Below the pieces are notes generated by a model. That model saw only the letters and a list, made by a program, of their open reading frames with translations. It was not told the DNA's origin and did not search any database. Shown here one piece after another: positions 41,508-50,263 of a DNA stretch of 64,000 nt. How positions within the stretch are numbered: the first letter of the stretch is position 1; each line of letters begins with the position of its first letter. The stretch comes from Alphaproteobacteria bacterium (GTDB lineage: Bacteria; Pseudomonadota; Alphaproteobacteria; CAAHEQ01; UBA3637). The position numbers and the translations under genes were made by a program. Location: positions 1 to 64,000 of the forward strand of contig JAFTTR010000002.1 in assembly GCA_017466695.1 (NCBI GenBank). The letters are read 5' to 3'.

Positions 41508-41680
41508 AATTTTATCCTTTAATTTAAGTGTTAAAAAAGACAATCCTCCAGGGGTGAATTTGTCTTTTACTTATAATTTTTTATAAGCTCGTATTTTATA
41601 CACTTTTTTTAACTAAAATGCAATAACTTTTTTATAAAAATATGTTATTTTATTTTGTTAACAAAATATTAACAATTTAT

Positions 41681-41709
41681 TTGAAAAAGTTGAAAAAATA
41701 TGATATACT
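41681..41709 (+). promoter_or_regulatory. Promoter of the RNase J-like gene
   Basis: TTGAAA (41681-41686), a 17-base spacer and TATACT (41704-41709). It lies inside the longest possible ORF, which argues for the downstream ATG. Confidence 0.7.
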
Positions 41710-41749
41710 GCCCTCACCTTTTGAAATTGGTTATACTTTGGAGAAAAAA

Positions 41750-43480
41750 ATGCAACAAAGTTACACAAAATTAACGCTTCTTGGTGGAAATAACAGAGCA
41801 CGCATTGGGGCAAGCTCTAACTTGATTGAACACATAAATGAAAAGGGTCAAAAAACAAGAATCTTAATTGATTTAGGAGTATTATTCCCTAATGGTGATT
41901 TTTCAAACTCCGTTTTTGTTCCAGATGTAATTAAATATCTTGGGTATAATCCAATTAAAAACCAAACAAATCAAGCTCTAAAAGCTTATCACAGCATGAA
42001 AGGTGGAAAAAAAACACCACAAATTGACGCCCTTCTTTTAACCCATATGCATGAAGATCATATTGGGGGCATTGTCAACTTGTTAAAAGCTGGCTTTATT
42101 TTCCCAAGCATCTACGCTTCAAAAGAAACGCTTTTAGTTTTGGGGCGTATTTTGGTTGAAGAAGGTGTTCCAGAAATGCCTGAAATGTATCCCATTAATA
42201 AAAGTTTTCAAATTTCAAAAGATATGGTTGTAACGCCCTTTCCAGTTTCACACACAACAGTTGGTTCTCTTGGATATCACATTTTAACAAAATTTAATAA
42301 TCAAAACCATGTTGGCCTAATGCATATGGGGGATTTTAATTTATCTGATGTTTTAATTGGCAAAGGATATCAACAAGACGAATTTAACACTCTTTTAAAC
42401 TCCTTATATGTAACTCATGTTTTAACAGATTCTACCTCTGTTTCAAATAAACAAAATCAAGAGCTTACATTTAAAGAAACAACCAATAATTGGTCCCAAT
42501 TGATGAAAGAAAACAACAAACGTATCCTTAGCGCCGTTATTTCCAGAAGTACACAAAATATGGCTCCCATTTTAACAGCTGCCAAGCAAACTGGTCGAAA
42601 AGTATTTATTGATGGCTTTATGCAACGCCTTGTTTATGATGAAATGCAAAAAGCTGGTGTTTTGGATGATTTTGAAGGGACCGTTTTTAATCACAGAAAC
42701 ATCCAAGAAGCAAATTTAAGCGATTTTATTACCTCTTTTAGTCCTCAAAAACAGGTTATTATTTTCTCTGGTGCTTTTGCAGAAGGTCTGCATAGCAATT
42801 CAGATATGCTTTCTGGACTTGTTCGTGTCGCAAAAAAATCCCACAAATCTTTTTTATTAGATAGCACTTCATTAATTGCCTTGTCCCAAAGAGCTATTCC
42901 AGTTGATGATATTCACAAAAATATGAAAGAAATGTCTCTTCTTTTAGCTGAACAAAACAAAGGCCAACTAATTCAAAATCAAACAAGTGATGCACTTTCA
43001 CTTGGCGAGTATCCAATGCTTCCTCTTCAAAGAACGGGGCATGCAACGTTTAAAGAAACAATCCTCATTTTAAACAGCATTAAACATCACCGTTCTAATT
43101 TTGAAGATAATTTAACAATTATCCCTGTTCATGGGGATGATAATCAACTTAAAAGCACAGCAAAATGCGCTAAAATCATTAAAGCAAACCACATCACCAC
43201 ATTAAACGGAACAGATATTTTATTATCACCTGATGGTTTTACTTCTCTGACCCTTCAAAATCATCCTCAACAGTGGCTTGGTTTTAAAAATGATACTTTT
43301 TTCAAGGATACGGCTTTTTCAATTGATTTGGTTCAAGAAAATCAAGTCTCTGCCCAAAAAGTTGAATATAAAAAGATTTTTAACCTTGGAGGTGGAACTC
43401 TTCAAATCAGCGCAAATAAGAACAAGCTCGCACTTTTAAATTACATGCGAGCTGCTCTTGACAGACGTGTTAAAAATTAA
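41750..43480 (+). CDS. Metallo-beta-lactamase/beta-CASP ribonuclease, RNase J-like
   Basis: Predicted 5' exo/endoribonuclease for mRNA decay and rRNA processing. 576 aa from 41750, which has TTTGGAG upstream and lies after the promoter. The Zn motif 'LLTHMHEDHIGG' (HxHxDH), later 'FPVSHTTVGSLGYHI' and 'MGDFNL', and beta-CASP 'PVHGDD' are visible. It diverges from classic RNase J in several blocks and a C-terminal dimerisation domain is not obvious, so 'RNase J-like' is safer than rnj. Confidence 0.82.
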   Translation: MQQSYTKLTLLGGNNRARIGASSNLIEHINEKGQKTRILIDLGVLFPNGDFSNSVFVPDVIKYLGYNPIKNQTNQALKAYHSMKGGKKTPQIDALLLTHMHEDHIGGIVNLLKAGFIFPSIYASKETLLVLGRILVEEGVPEMPEMYPINKSFQISKDMVVTPFPVSHTTVGSLGYHILTKFNNQNHVGLMHMGDFNLSDVLIGKGYQQDEFNTLLNSLYVTHVLTDSTSVSNKQNQELTFKETTNNWSQLMKENNKRILSAVISRSTQNMAPILTAAKQTGRKVFIDGFMQRLVYDEMQKAGVLDDFEGTVFNHRNIQEANLSDFITSFSPQKQVIIFSGAFAEGLHSNSDMLSGLVRVAKKSHKSFLLDSTSLIALSQRAIPVDDIHKNMKEMSLLLAEQNKGQLIQNQTSDALSLGEYPMLPLQRTGHATFKETILILNSIKHHRSNFEDNLTIIPVHGDDNQLKSTAKCAKIIKANHITTLNGTDILLSPDGFTSLTLQNHPQQWLGFKNDTFFKDTAFSIDLVQENQVSAQKVEYKKIFNLGGGTLQISANKNKLALLNYMRAALDRRVKN

Positions 43481-43483
43481 TTT

Positions 43484-44743
43484 TTATTTCAAAATCACTC
43501 GTAAGAAGTTCTTCTTCCCTTTACGGAGCAAAAGAAAATCCTTATTTTCAGCTTTGATCAGAACTGTGTCTGTTGGTGAAATAACTTTTTCATCATCAAT
43601 GGTTAAGCCACCTTGTTGTATCATACGTCTTGCTTCCCCTTTAGATGGGAATAATCCAACTTCAACAGACAAATCAACTGCATTGATACCTTGGTCAAAC
43701 TTTTCTTTTGAAAATTCAGCAGTTGGAACATTATCCATGTTCACCCCTGCCCCAAACAAAGATTGAGCTGCTTCAACTGCTTTTTGAGCTTCTTCTTCCC
43801 CATGGACAAGTTTTGTAACTTCAAAAGCCATACGCTTTTTGGCTGCAATAATGTCAGCTTTGCATAACTCTTCAATCTCAGCTGTTGGAATATCCGTAAA
43901 CAACTTCAACAACATTTCTGTATCAGCATCAGCTGTGTTATAGAAATATTGATAGAATGCATAAGATGTTGTCTTATCCCTTGCCACCCAAAGCGTACCA
44001 GATTCAGTCTTACCCATCTTTTTACCTTCTTTGGTCATCAAAAGTGGGCATGTTAACCCAAATGTGTCTGGTTTATCAGAAGTTGCATTCCCTTCATCAT
44101 GGAAATTCATTTTACGGCTTAATTCCGTCCCTGCTACAATGTTACCCCATTGATCAGAACCACCAATTTCAAGCACACAATCATATGTTCTATTCAAATG
44201 AACAAAATCGTAGGCTTGCATGAGCATATATCCCATTTCAAGGAAAGTTAAGCCCCCATTTTCCAAACGTTTTGAGTATGCATCTGAAGCTAGCATTTTA
44301 TTTACATTAAAGTGTGTTCCAACAATGCGCATAAAATCAACATAATTAAATGAATTAATCCATTCAGAGTTATCCAAAATCAAAGCTGCATTTTCACCCT
44401 CCGTTTTGATAAATCTAGCTGCTAAGCGTTTCACTTCAGCCACATTGTGAGCAACATCCTCTTTTGTAAGCATTTTACGCATATCAGATTTACCTGTTGG
44501 ATCACCAACAAGCGCTGTTGCACCCCCTACAACCAAAATTCCTCTATGGCCTTTACGTTGCAAATGACGGAACATCATTAAAGCAAAGAAATGTCCGACA
44601 TGAAGACTATCAGCTGTTGGATCAATCCCTAAATAAAAAGTGATTTTTTTATCCGAATTTAAAATAGCTTTAATCTCTTCTTCATGGGTTGATTGATAGA
44701 CATAACCACGTTCTTTTAAGTATTCAAAAAAATTATCAGACAT
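43484..44743 (-). CDS. tyrS: Tyrosyl-tRNA synthetase
   Basis: Charges tRNA-Tyr. 419 aa. 'GIDPTADSLHVGHFFALM' (HVGH at 48-51), the Tyr-binding 'YMLMQAYDFVHLN' and 'QWGNIVAGTEL', the KMSKS-equivalent 'KKMGKTESG' and a C-terminal S4 RNA-binding domain ('SKGEARRMIQQGGLTIDDEKV') are all present. It stands alone, convergent with the RNase J-like gene. Confidence 0.98.
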   Translation of the reverse strand: MSDNFFEYLKERGYVYQSTHEEEIKAILNSDKKITFYLGIDPTADSLHVGHFFALMMFRHLQRKGHRGILVVGGATALVGDPTGKSDMRKMLTKEDVAHNVAEVKRLAARFIKTEGENAALILDNSEWINSFNYVDFMRIVGTHFNVNKMLASDAYSKRLENGGLTFLEMGYMLMQAYDFVHLNRTYDCVLEIGGSDQWGNIVAGTELSRKMNFHDEGNATSDKPDTFGLTCPLLMTKEGKKMGKTESGTLWVARDKTTSYAFYQYFYNTADADTEMLLKLFTDIPTAEIEELCKADIIAAKKRMAFEVTKLVHGEEEAQKAVEAAQSLFGAGVNMDNVPTAEFSKEKFDQGINAVDLSVEVGLFPSKGEARRMIQQGGLTIDDEKVISPTDTVLIKAENKDFLLLRKGKKNFLRVILK

Positions 44744-44822
44744 TTTTCCATCCTTTTGTTAAATAAATCTTAACAATTTTAAACAATCTTAAAAAAAAAT
44801 GCAACCTCTTTTTAAAAAATAC

Positions 44823-44851
44823 TTGCAAAAGAAATAAAGTTGCGATAAAAA
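44823..44851 (+). promoter_or_regulatory. tRNA-Pro promoter
   Basis: TTGCAA (44823-44828), a 17-base spacer and TAAAAA (44846-44851). Confidence 0.5.
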
Positions 44852-44864
44852 ATATAAAAGCTCA

Positions 44865-44941
44865 CGGAGTATAGCGCAGCCTGGTAGCGCACTCGTCTGG
44901 GGGGCGAGTGGTCGTGGGTTCAAATCCCGCTACTCCGACCA
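44865..44941 (+). tRNA. tRNA-Pro (anticodon GGG)
   Basis: A 77-nt cloverleaf with acceptor CGGAGTA/TACTCCG, anticodon loop CTGGGGG (GGG) and encoded CCA. Bases 44922-44938 of its T arm and acceptor recur exactly at 45104-45120 and with one change at 45285-45301. Confidence 0.97.
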
Positions 44942-45301
44942 ATAGAAAAATCGCCTTTTTAGGCGGTTTTTTCTATTGGTGGAATAGCGAGATTGATCCC
45001 GTGACCACGAGCAAGAGTGGGCGTTGGGTTCAGCCGAAGTGAAACGAAGGTAATGTCGAGCCTTTGGCGAGACAGCCCTTTAGGGTGAGGCTGAAAGCCG
45101 AATAAATCCCGCTACTCCGAAATATAAAAAAAGCCACCTTTGGGGTGGTTTTTTTATATTTATAAGTAAGTGGGTTTGAAGCCACGAAGAAAGTGGGTTC
45201 AACCGCCGAAAAAAGGCAGACGCAAGTATGCCGATTTTGTGCAACAAAATTTTTCAAGGACAGCGAAGGCTAAAAGCCATAGCAAAATCCCCCTACTCCG
45301 A
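44939..45301 (+). repeat. Two ~181-bp repeat units, each ending in the tRNA-Pro 3' end
   Basis: Unit 1 (44939-45120) and unit 2 (45121-45301) have the same order: a terminator hairpin (second one GCCACC/GGTGGT at 45131-45155), about 110-120 bases of GC-richer sequence, an aggctgaaagcc-like hairpin, and a 17-base copy of the tRNA 3' end. Copy spacing is 182 and 181 bases. No coding capacity is evident. Known parallel: 178-bp rtT repeats after E. coli tyrT. This fills the gene-free stretch up to 45306. Confidence 0.8.
44942..44978 (+). terminator. tRNA-Pro terminator
   Basis: AATAGAAAAATCGCCT/AGGCGGTTTTTTCTATT hairpin with an internal T-run, immediately after CCA. Confidence 0.88.
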
Positions 45302-45306
45302 AACTC

Positions 45307-45900
45307 TTATTTTTGAACTTTTATATTTTCTAAATGCTTAACAAGTCCCTGTATATATTCTGGACGAAAAGAGAAATTTTTTTCTCCATACTTTCCGTAT
45401 AATCGTATTGTAAGTCCTTTATTCTCATATTTTTTCAAGTACTTTTTATCAACATTAATGGCAAATTCTTCTTTACAATTACAACTTATACCACCACAAC
45501 TGCCAACTTGCCGATCAATTTCAACAAAATCAAGCTTATTTCCCGCCATATCGTAAGCAGAATTATAAAACACCCAACAAGCACCATTCATTTCAAAATA
45601 TAACTGAATTATATCATATTTCTTCACAGAATCTTTTTGTGCAGTTCTAAAAACAACAATATCATCCATATATCGCCAACCATTTATATCAAACACATTC
45701 TGCCCATTTATATTTTTTATAAGCTGCGAATCAGCAACAGGTGCAGAATAGCACCAAGTTGTTTTTTTGAAACTATCATGTGTACAAGTTATACTATTAT
45801 AACTTGCCTCTTTATCAGTATAACGCAATGGAACTGGAGTATCAGGGAATTTACATCCACAAACAACACTACATAAAATCAATAAGATAAATTTCTTCAT
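45307..45900 (-). CDS. Cys-rich lipoprotein
   Basis: 197 aa. Lipobox 'SVVCGC' (lipid Cys about 16). The mature domain has about eight Cys, including 'VGSCGGISCNCKEEF', probably disulfide-bonded in the periplasm. Family not recognised. It follows the 78-aa gene by one base, so the two share a transcript starting at structured RNA copy 2. Confidence 0.78.
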   Translation of the reverse strand: MKKFILLILCSVVCGCKFPDTPVPLRYTDKEASYNSITCTHDSFKKTTWCYSAPVADSQLIKNINGQNVFDINGWRYMDDIVVFRTAQKDSVKKYDIIQLYFEMNGACWVFYNSAYDMAGNKLDFVEIDRQVGSCGGISCNCKEEFAINVDKKYLKKYENKGLTIRLYGKYGEKNFSFRPEYIQGLVKHLENIKVQK

Positions 45901-45901
45901 A

Positions 45902-46138
45902 TCAGCTCCTTATATTTACAATCAAAATAGGAAATGAAAGGTCCTTTACATTCTCATTTTTCAAAGCCAATGTAATAAATTCTTTTTTTGCAAGATTATA
46001 AACAATATTATTAGCCTCAACAGATTTAAAGCTTTTAAGAGAATTTAAAGAACTGCTCGTAATGCCTGCTACATTTATTTCGGCTTTCCTTTCTGTTAAT
46101 TCCTGCAATACATTTTTTTCAATATCACTCAAAATCAT
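45902..46138 (-). CDS. Unrecognised small protein downstream of structured RNA copy 2
   Basis: 78 aa from 46138, where AAAGGA lies ten bases upstream; the ORF could start seven codons earlier. Helical N-terminus 'SDIEKNVLQELTERKAEINV', then a beta-like C-terminus. It might be a small winged-helix or adaptor domain but I cannot assign it. It begins about 30 bases after the RNA terminator, mirroring the arrangement at copy 1. Confidence 0.6.
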   Translation of the reverse strand: MILSDIEKNVLQELTERKAEINVAGITSSSLNSLKSFKSVEANNIVYNLAKKEFITLALKNENVKDLSFPILIVNIRS

Positions 46139-46164
46139 TTTTAGTATCCTTTTTATCAAAATTC

Positions 46165-46345
46165 ATAAACAAAACCCACCAATCAAAAGATAGGCGGGCG
46201 GATGTTAGAAAACCGTGTATCATCAAACGGCTCGGCTTATTTGGCAGAACCTTATTCACCGACATCCGTCCATCAGACGAAAGTCGGCATATTTATTTTG
46301 GTCGCTATGCAAACGACCGATGATACATAGGGTTTCTACGCCCTA
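46165..46345 (-). ncRNA. Structured RNA with pseudoknot and terminator, copy 2
   Basis: Same design as copy 1. The long stem pairs 46207-46214 with 46331-46337 and 46217-46224 with 46319-46326; the GTATCATC/GATGATAC arm differs from copy 1 but still pairs. Internal hairpin GGTCG/CGACC. Pseudoknot CGGATGT (46262-46268) with ACATCCG (46199-46205). Terminator CCCGCC/GGTGGG has a G-U pair only if read on the minus strand, which fixes the orientation. The loop sequence GGACGGATGTCG...GAATAAGG is conserved. Confidence 0.75.
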
Positions 46346-46375
46346 GATTTGATACATTTTGCAAATCAAATCTAG
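46343..46375. repeat. Inverted repeat at the 5' side of RNA copy 2
   Basis: Perfect 11-base arms ctagatttgat/atcaaatctag with an 11-base loop. It could be an operator or a 5' stabilising hairpin; no T-run follows. The remaining bases up to 46518 show only AT-rich sequence with a weak TTGAAA on the minus strand. Confidence 0.5.
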
Positions 46376-46518
46376 ATTCAGACTAACATAAAACTTTAAA
46401 TATTTCAATAAAAAATTTAAATAAAATAAACTCAAGATATAAAACAAAAAACGAAGACCTATAAAAAAATTCTCCTTTTAATCCCTATTCAAAGAAGAAA
46501 TAGCCGTATTATTTTACT

Positions 46519-47397
46519 TCACACTTCAACCCATTCTTCAAGATATTTTTTTGAGATATTCAAATCCCCTCTTCCAACACCTAATTGAACACCTTGTTTT
46601 TTTGAGCCGTGATAATCACTTCCCCCACTGATATAGAACGTATGAGCACGAGCATATTCTTCCAAAACAGCTCGTTGTTCTTCATCAGCCGAGGGATGGA
46701 AACATTCAATACCATCCAACTTATTTTCAGCCATAAGCGCATCCATAAATCCAAGTGTATTGTCAAAGCGATATTCAAACGGATGAGCTAAAAAGGCCAG
46801 TCCCCCTGCTTTATGAATAATATCAACAACCTCTTTATAAGAGGGTTTTGGAGTCTTACTTGCGCATAAATAATATTCACTTGAAGGATCCATTATCCCT
46901 TTTCTGATAAAATAACTTGCAGACTGTGTAAATTCGCCCAAAATAGCGTGATTTTTTTCATGTCGCATTAATTCATTATAAATATAGGTTGAAACAAAAT
47001 CCTTAGGCGATGCTAATTTTTTGATTTTATCTTCTTCATACACTAAACCTTTTTTATCACAAATTGCAAATAATCTTTTTTTAGCTTCTTCCTGTTCTTG
47101 TTGGTGAATTTCTATCGAAAAATATTGTTCTGCCCAAGTATCAATTATTTCTGTCTTTTTAATATTATATCCAAGAACTTCGATTTTTTTTGTCTTAAAA
47201 TCAGCACTCAACTCAACACCTTTAATAATTTTACCCGAAAAAAGGCCCTCATTTATGGCCTTATCTGAATACTGTTTCATTGTATTGTGATCTGTTAACG
47301 AAATATATTCTAAGCTTTTTTCTTCACAAAGTGTAAGCAACTTAGTAACAGACTTATCCCCATCAGAATAAGTTGAATGCATATGCAAATCTATCAT
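46519..47397 (-). CDS. PHP-domain phosphoesterase
   Basis: 292 aa. PHP metal motifs: 'MIDLHMHSTYSDG' (HxH), 'YISLTDHNT' (DH), 'KGVELSAD' (E), 'AFLAHPFEY' (H) and 'GGSDYHG' (DxH). Related to YciV/RNase AM and 3',5'-nucleoside bisphosphate phosphatases. Cytoplasmic. AGGAGAATTT precedes the ATG. Confidence 0.9.
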   Translation of the reverse strand: MIDLHMHSTYSDGDKSVTKLLTLCEEKSLEYISLTDHNTMKQYSDKAINEGLFSGKIIKGVELSADFKTKKIEVLGYNIKKTEIIDTWAEQYFSIEIHQQEQEEAKKRLFAICDKKGLVYEEDKIKKLASPKDFVSTYIYNELMRHEKNHAILGEFTQSASYFIRKGIMDPSSEYYLCASKTPKPSYKEVVDIIHKAGGLAFLAHPFEYRFDNTLGFMDALMAENKLDGIECFHPSADEEQRAVLEEYARAHTFYISGGSDYHGSKKQGVQLGVGRGDLNISKKYLEEWVEV

Positions 47398-47548
47398 TAA
47401 ATTCTCCTAAAAAAATGTATGTTCGCATTTTACTAAACTTCTTAAAAAAAAGCAAGAGCTCCCTTTTATTCGTTATCAAATGAATTGACTTTAATTAAAA
47501 AAAATGATACTTTCAAATGTAATTTGTTTTTTAAAAAAAGGATTTCAT

Positions 47549-48007
47549 ATGATTAGACCAGCTACAATGTCTGACGCCCCTGCTATTTTAGAACTTGTGA
47601 ATTTTCATGCCCAAAAAGGCCTTATGCTCAGAAAATGTCCTTACGACATTTATCGCTCTATTCAGGCATTTTTTGTTTATGAAACTGATGGTAAAATTGT
47701 GGGTTGCGCAAGAGTAGCTGTTGCGTGGAAAGATTTAGTTGAAATTGCTTCGTTGGCTGTTCATCAAGATTATAAAAAAAGAGGAATTGGACGTTTGTTG
47801 GTTGAAAAATGCCTTGAACGGGCTAAAGCATTGCACGTTCCAAAGGCTTTTTCTTTAACCTATCAATGTGAATTCTTTTCAAAATGTGGCTTTTATGAAG
47901 TGGAAAGAGATTCCCTTCCTCATAAAGTGTTTGGCGACTGCCTTAATTGTGCCAAGGTTGAATGCTGTGATGAACATGCATTTATTAAAGAAATCAATTT
48001 AGATTAA
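47549..48007 (+). CDS. GNAT acetyltransferase, ArgA-like short form
   Basis: 152 aa from the ATG at 47549 (AAAGGA six bases upstream). Motif A 'ASLAVHQDYKKRGIGRLLVE' is a textbook acetyl-CoA loop, and 'EFFSKCGFYEVERDSLPHKVFGDC' matches the stand-alone N-acetylglutamate synthase-like GNATs. A role in arginine biosynthesis is possible; no arg genes are near. It has several Cys in the C-terminal part. Confidence 0.82.
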   Translation: MIRPATMSDAPAILELVNFHAQKGLMLRKCPYDIYRSIQAFFVYETDGKIVGCARVAVAWKDLVEIASLAVHQDYKKRGIGRLLVEKCLERAKALHVPKAFSLTYQCEFFSKCGFYEVERDSLPHKVFGDCLNCAKVECCDEHAFIKEINLD

Positions 48008-48035
48008 GCGTCTTTTAACAAAAGGTAAAAATACC

Positions 48036-48818
48036 TTACATAAAACCATGCGCTTTACATTGACGCATAACAATTTCATTCTTACTTTTTTGAATTTTTG
48101 CAATTTTTTGAGCTCGCTCGCATTCCCACTGATCAACTGGATAGATATTATTCCAAATCGTGAAAATTCGGCGCATCTGATCACTGATTTTAAACCAAGA
48201 ATAAGCTGATTCAAAATAAAAATATGTTCTTGCAATCATGCCTTTTGAATATTTAGGTGGTTCAACTTTCCTACCAACAATTTTCATTGAACACGAACCA
48301 AATGTGTTTGGCGTTCCCCCATAAAATTCCGTAAATCCATAATTCGAACGTAAGGCATTCACAGCCCCAACAGATGGAACAAGATTGAACAAATCAGCCT
48401 GCGCTAAACGAAAATCCTTACTCACAAGCTCAGCGCACTTACGCCCTTTAAAAGGTTTCCCCTTCTTATCAACACAAGAGGGATGTCCTTCTCGCCAAGC
48501 GATCTCATGTCGGCCAAAGTTTTCAGCAGGCACAACATGTTCCCATTCAATTCTAGCAGCTCTTTTTTCATATTTAGGGGTTTCAAACCCTTCAGGCAAT
48601 TCAACACGCCCTTTTGCATCAAACTTCGCTTTGCAATAAAATGTTTCAGGATGTGAAGCGTAAATCTTTTTCATGTGTTTTTTTGCCACTGAAAAGGACT
48701 CTATCCTTGTATTCCCCTCTGGTAAATTTGAAAATGGGTGCATTTCCACATTCGCCAAAACAGGCTTTGTTATCCCCAATACCAAAAACAAAAATATGAT
48801 TAAACTTTTAATATGCAT
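48036..48818 (-). CDS. Endonuclease I family (EndA/NucM)
   Basis: Periplasmic or secreted DNase. About 260 aa from the ATG at 48818, which has GGGAG upstream. Signal peptide about 1-22 ending 'KPVLANV'. The beta-beta-alpha-metal core reads 'ARIEWEHVVPAENFG' with the catalytic His, followed by 'DLFNLVPSVGAVNALRSNY'. Several Cys suggest disulfides. May supply nucleotides from extracellular DNA. Confidence 0.93.
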   Translation of the reverse strand: MHIKSLIIFLFLVLGITKPVLANVEMHPFSNLPEGNTRIESFSVAKKHMKKIYASHPETFYCKAKFDAKGRVELPEGFETPKYEKRAARIEWEHVVPAENFGRHEIAWREGHPSCVDKKGKPFKGRKCAELVSKDFRLAQADLFNLVPSVGAVNALRSNYGFTEFYGGTPNTFGSCSMKIVGRKVEPPKYSKGMIARTYFYFESAYSWFKISDQMRRIFTIWNNIYPVDQWECERAQKIAKIQKSKNEIVMRQCKAHGFM

Positions 48819-48831
48819 CAAATCTCCCATT

Positions 48832-50121
48832 CTATTTATTTTCAAATAAATGGATATCTTTATCATCAACATCAACCCAAGGGATTTTAAATTGAGAGGA
48901 GTATCCTTTTAATACTTCTAGAATATCTTCTTTCCCCACTGCGCCACAAAGCATTGGTTCCTTATCATAAATAAACTCTTCTAATGTAATGCCATAATTG
49001 TATCGCATCAAATTATTAAAAAACTTGTTATGAACCAAATCATTATCCTCTAATTTGTACACTTTCTCCTTATAATAAGGCATGTACTCACATATTTTTT
49101 TAATAAAATTAATTCGACCATTTTTTTCTAAATAACTTTTGCGAGGCGTATATTTATTTTGATTTTGAATAACTTTGTGGACTGTATCAGCCAAAGATTC
49201 CGGTGTAAATTTAGGCGCATATTCTCCAGACTTTGAATAAATTGCAGGCGTTTTCCCCCGAATAAACTTATCGTAATCTTTAAAAACAACAACAGGCGTA
49301 TTTCCAGCCATAGCTTCGTGAATAAAACGATTTTTCCCCTCACAAATAGAAGCTAATACAGCACACTTTGACATACCAAAATAAGTTTTTAAATCCTTAT
49401 ATTCCACCACTGGAACAAACTCAATATAAGCTGCTGTATTGTTGTTAAAAATTTCATCCACTTTTTTTAGTTCTGAAACACCATTTTGTTCAACCGTTTT
49501 ATAATTAATTGACCCATCTTTATTAATCTTCATACCAGGCATCCCAAGTCCAATGACAATTTTTAACCTGCGATTATATTTTTTTTCATATACCAATGCC
49601 ATCTCAGCAATCATGGGTAAATTTTTAACAGGAAATGGAGAGGAAAGACAAAACACATCTATTGTTTTTGGAATAAATATATTCCAAGGTGCTAACACCC
49701 TATCATTGGTCCAATCAGCATCTTGTATTGGCAAAAAAAGTCTATCTTTTTTTTCTGGATACTTCTTTTTATAATGCTTTTCACGCGCCTTATTTTCAAA
49801 CAATGAAAAATAACAGTCGGCTCCTTCGCTCCATGGATAAGAAAAAGTCATAGAATTGGCGCAAATATGGAACAATTTTCTTAAATGAGGGACTTTTTTA
49901 AGAAAATATTCACTTGCTTGAGAAAAACAAAATCCTTTTATAAAATAAGGGCCGAATTTAACCGGAGGGATACACACTGCTAATCTAGATTTTTTTTCAA
50001 GTAATTTCCCATAAGAGTAAACCTCTTCAAAACTAAAAGCATCCAAATCATCCCAAATCTCTTCAATTTTTTTATTTGGATTTGGTGTGTTTAAATATTC
50101 GTTTGGCCATTTCCCCTTCAT
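48832..50121 (-). CDS. GT-B glycosyltransferase, family 4-like
   Basis: 429 aa, no signal peptide. The C-terminal half shows the nucleotide-sugar site of GT4: 'KCAVLASICEGKNRFIHEAMAG' with E-x7-E-like acidic spacing and 'NTPVVVF'. The N-terminal half carries 'DCYFSLFENKAREK'. Presumably acts on a cell-surface glycan. GGAGC lies upstream of the ATG. It is followed 13 bases later by the endonuclease gene. Confidence 0.75.
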   Translation of the reverse strand: MKGKWPNEYLNTPNPNKKIEEIWDDLDAFSFEEVYSYGKLLEKKSRLAVCIPPVKFGPYFIKGFCFSQASEYFLKKVPHLRKLFHICANSMTFSYPWSEGADCYFSLFENKAREKHYKKKYPEKKDRLFLPIQDADWTNDRVLAPWNIFIPKTIDVFCLSSPFPVKNLPMIAEMALVYEKKYNRRLKIVIGLGMPGMKINKDGSINYKTVEQNGVSELKKVDEIFNNNTAAYIEFVPVVEYKDLKTYFGMSKCAVLASICEGKNRFIHEAMAGNTPVVVFKDYDKFIRGKTPAIYSKSGEYAPKFTPESLADTVHKVIQNQNKYTPRKSYLEKNGRINFIKKICEYMPYYKEKVYKLEDNDLVHNKFFNNLMRYNYGITLEEFIYDKEPMLCGAVGKEDILEVLKGYSSQFKIPWVDVDDKDIHLFENK

Positions 50122-50198
50122 TTTTTGCTCCTTATTTTTGTCCCATGAAAGGTAATATCACGCTCAAAACTATTTGTCAATAATATCTTCTTTTATTA

Positions 50199-50227
50199 TT
50201 GACATAACCTTTTTATTATGATACTTT
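50199..50227 (+). promoter_or_regulatory. Promoter of the phosphodiesterase-MFS operon
   Basis: TTGACA (50199-50204), a 17-base spacer and TACTTT (50222-50227). Confidence 0.65.
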
Positions 50228-50263
50228 AAGATAAGTTATTTTCTTTTAATTTCAAGGTGTTTT

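Noticed and set aside
41642-41749. Upstream start of the RNase J-like gene
   Set aside because: The extra 36 codons contain the gene's own promoter, and the ATG at 41750 has a good RBS.
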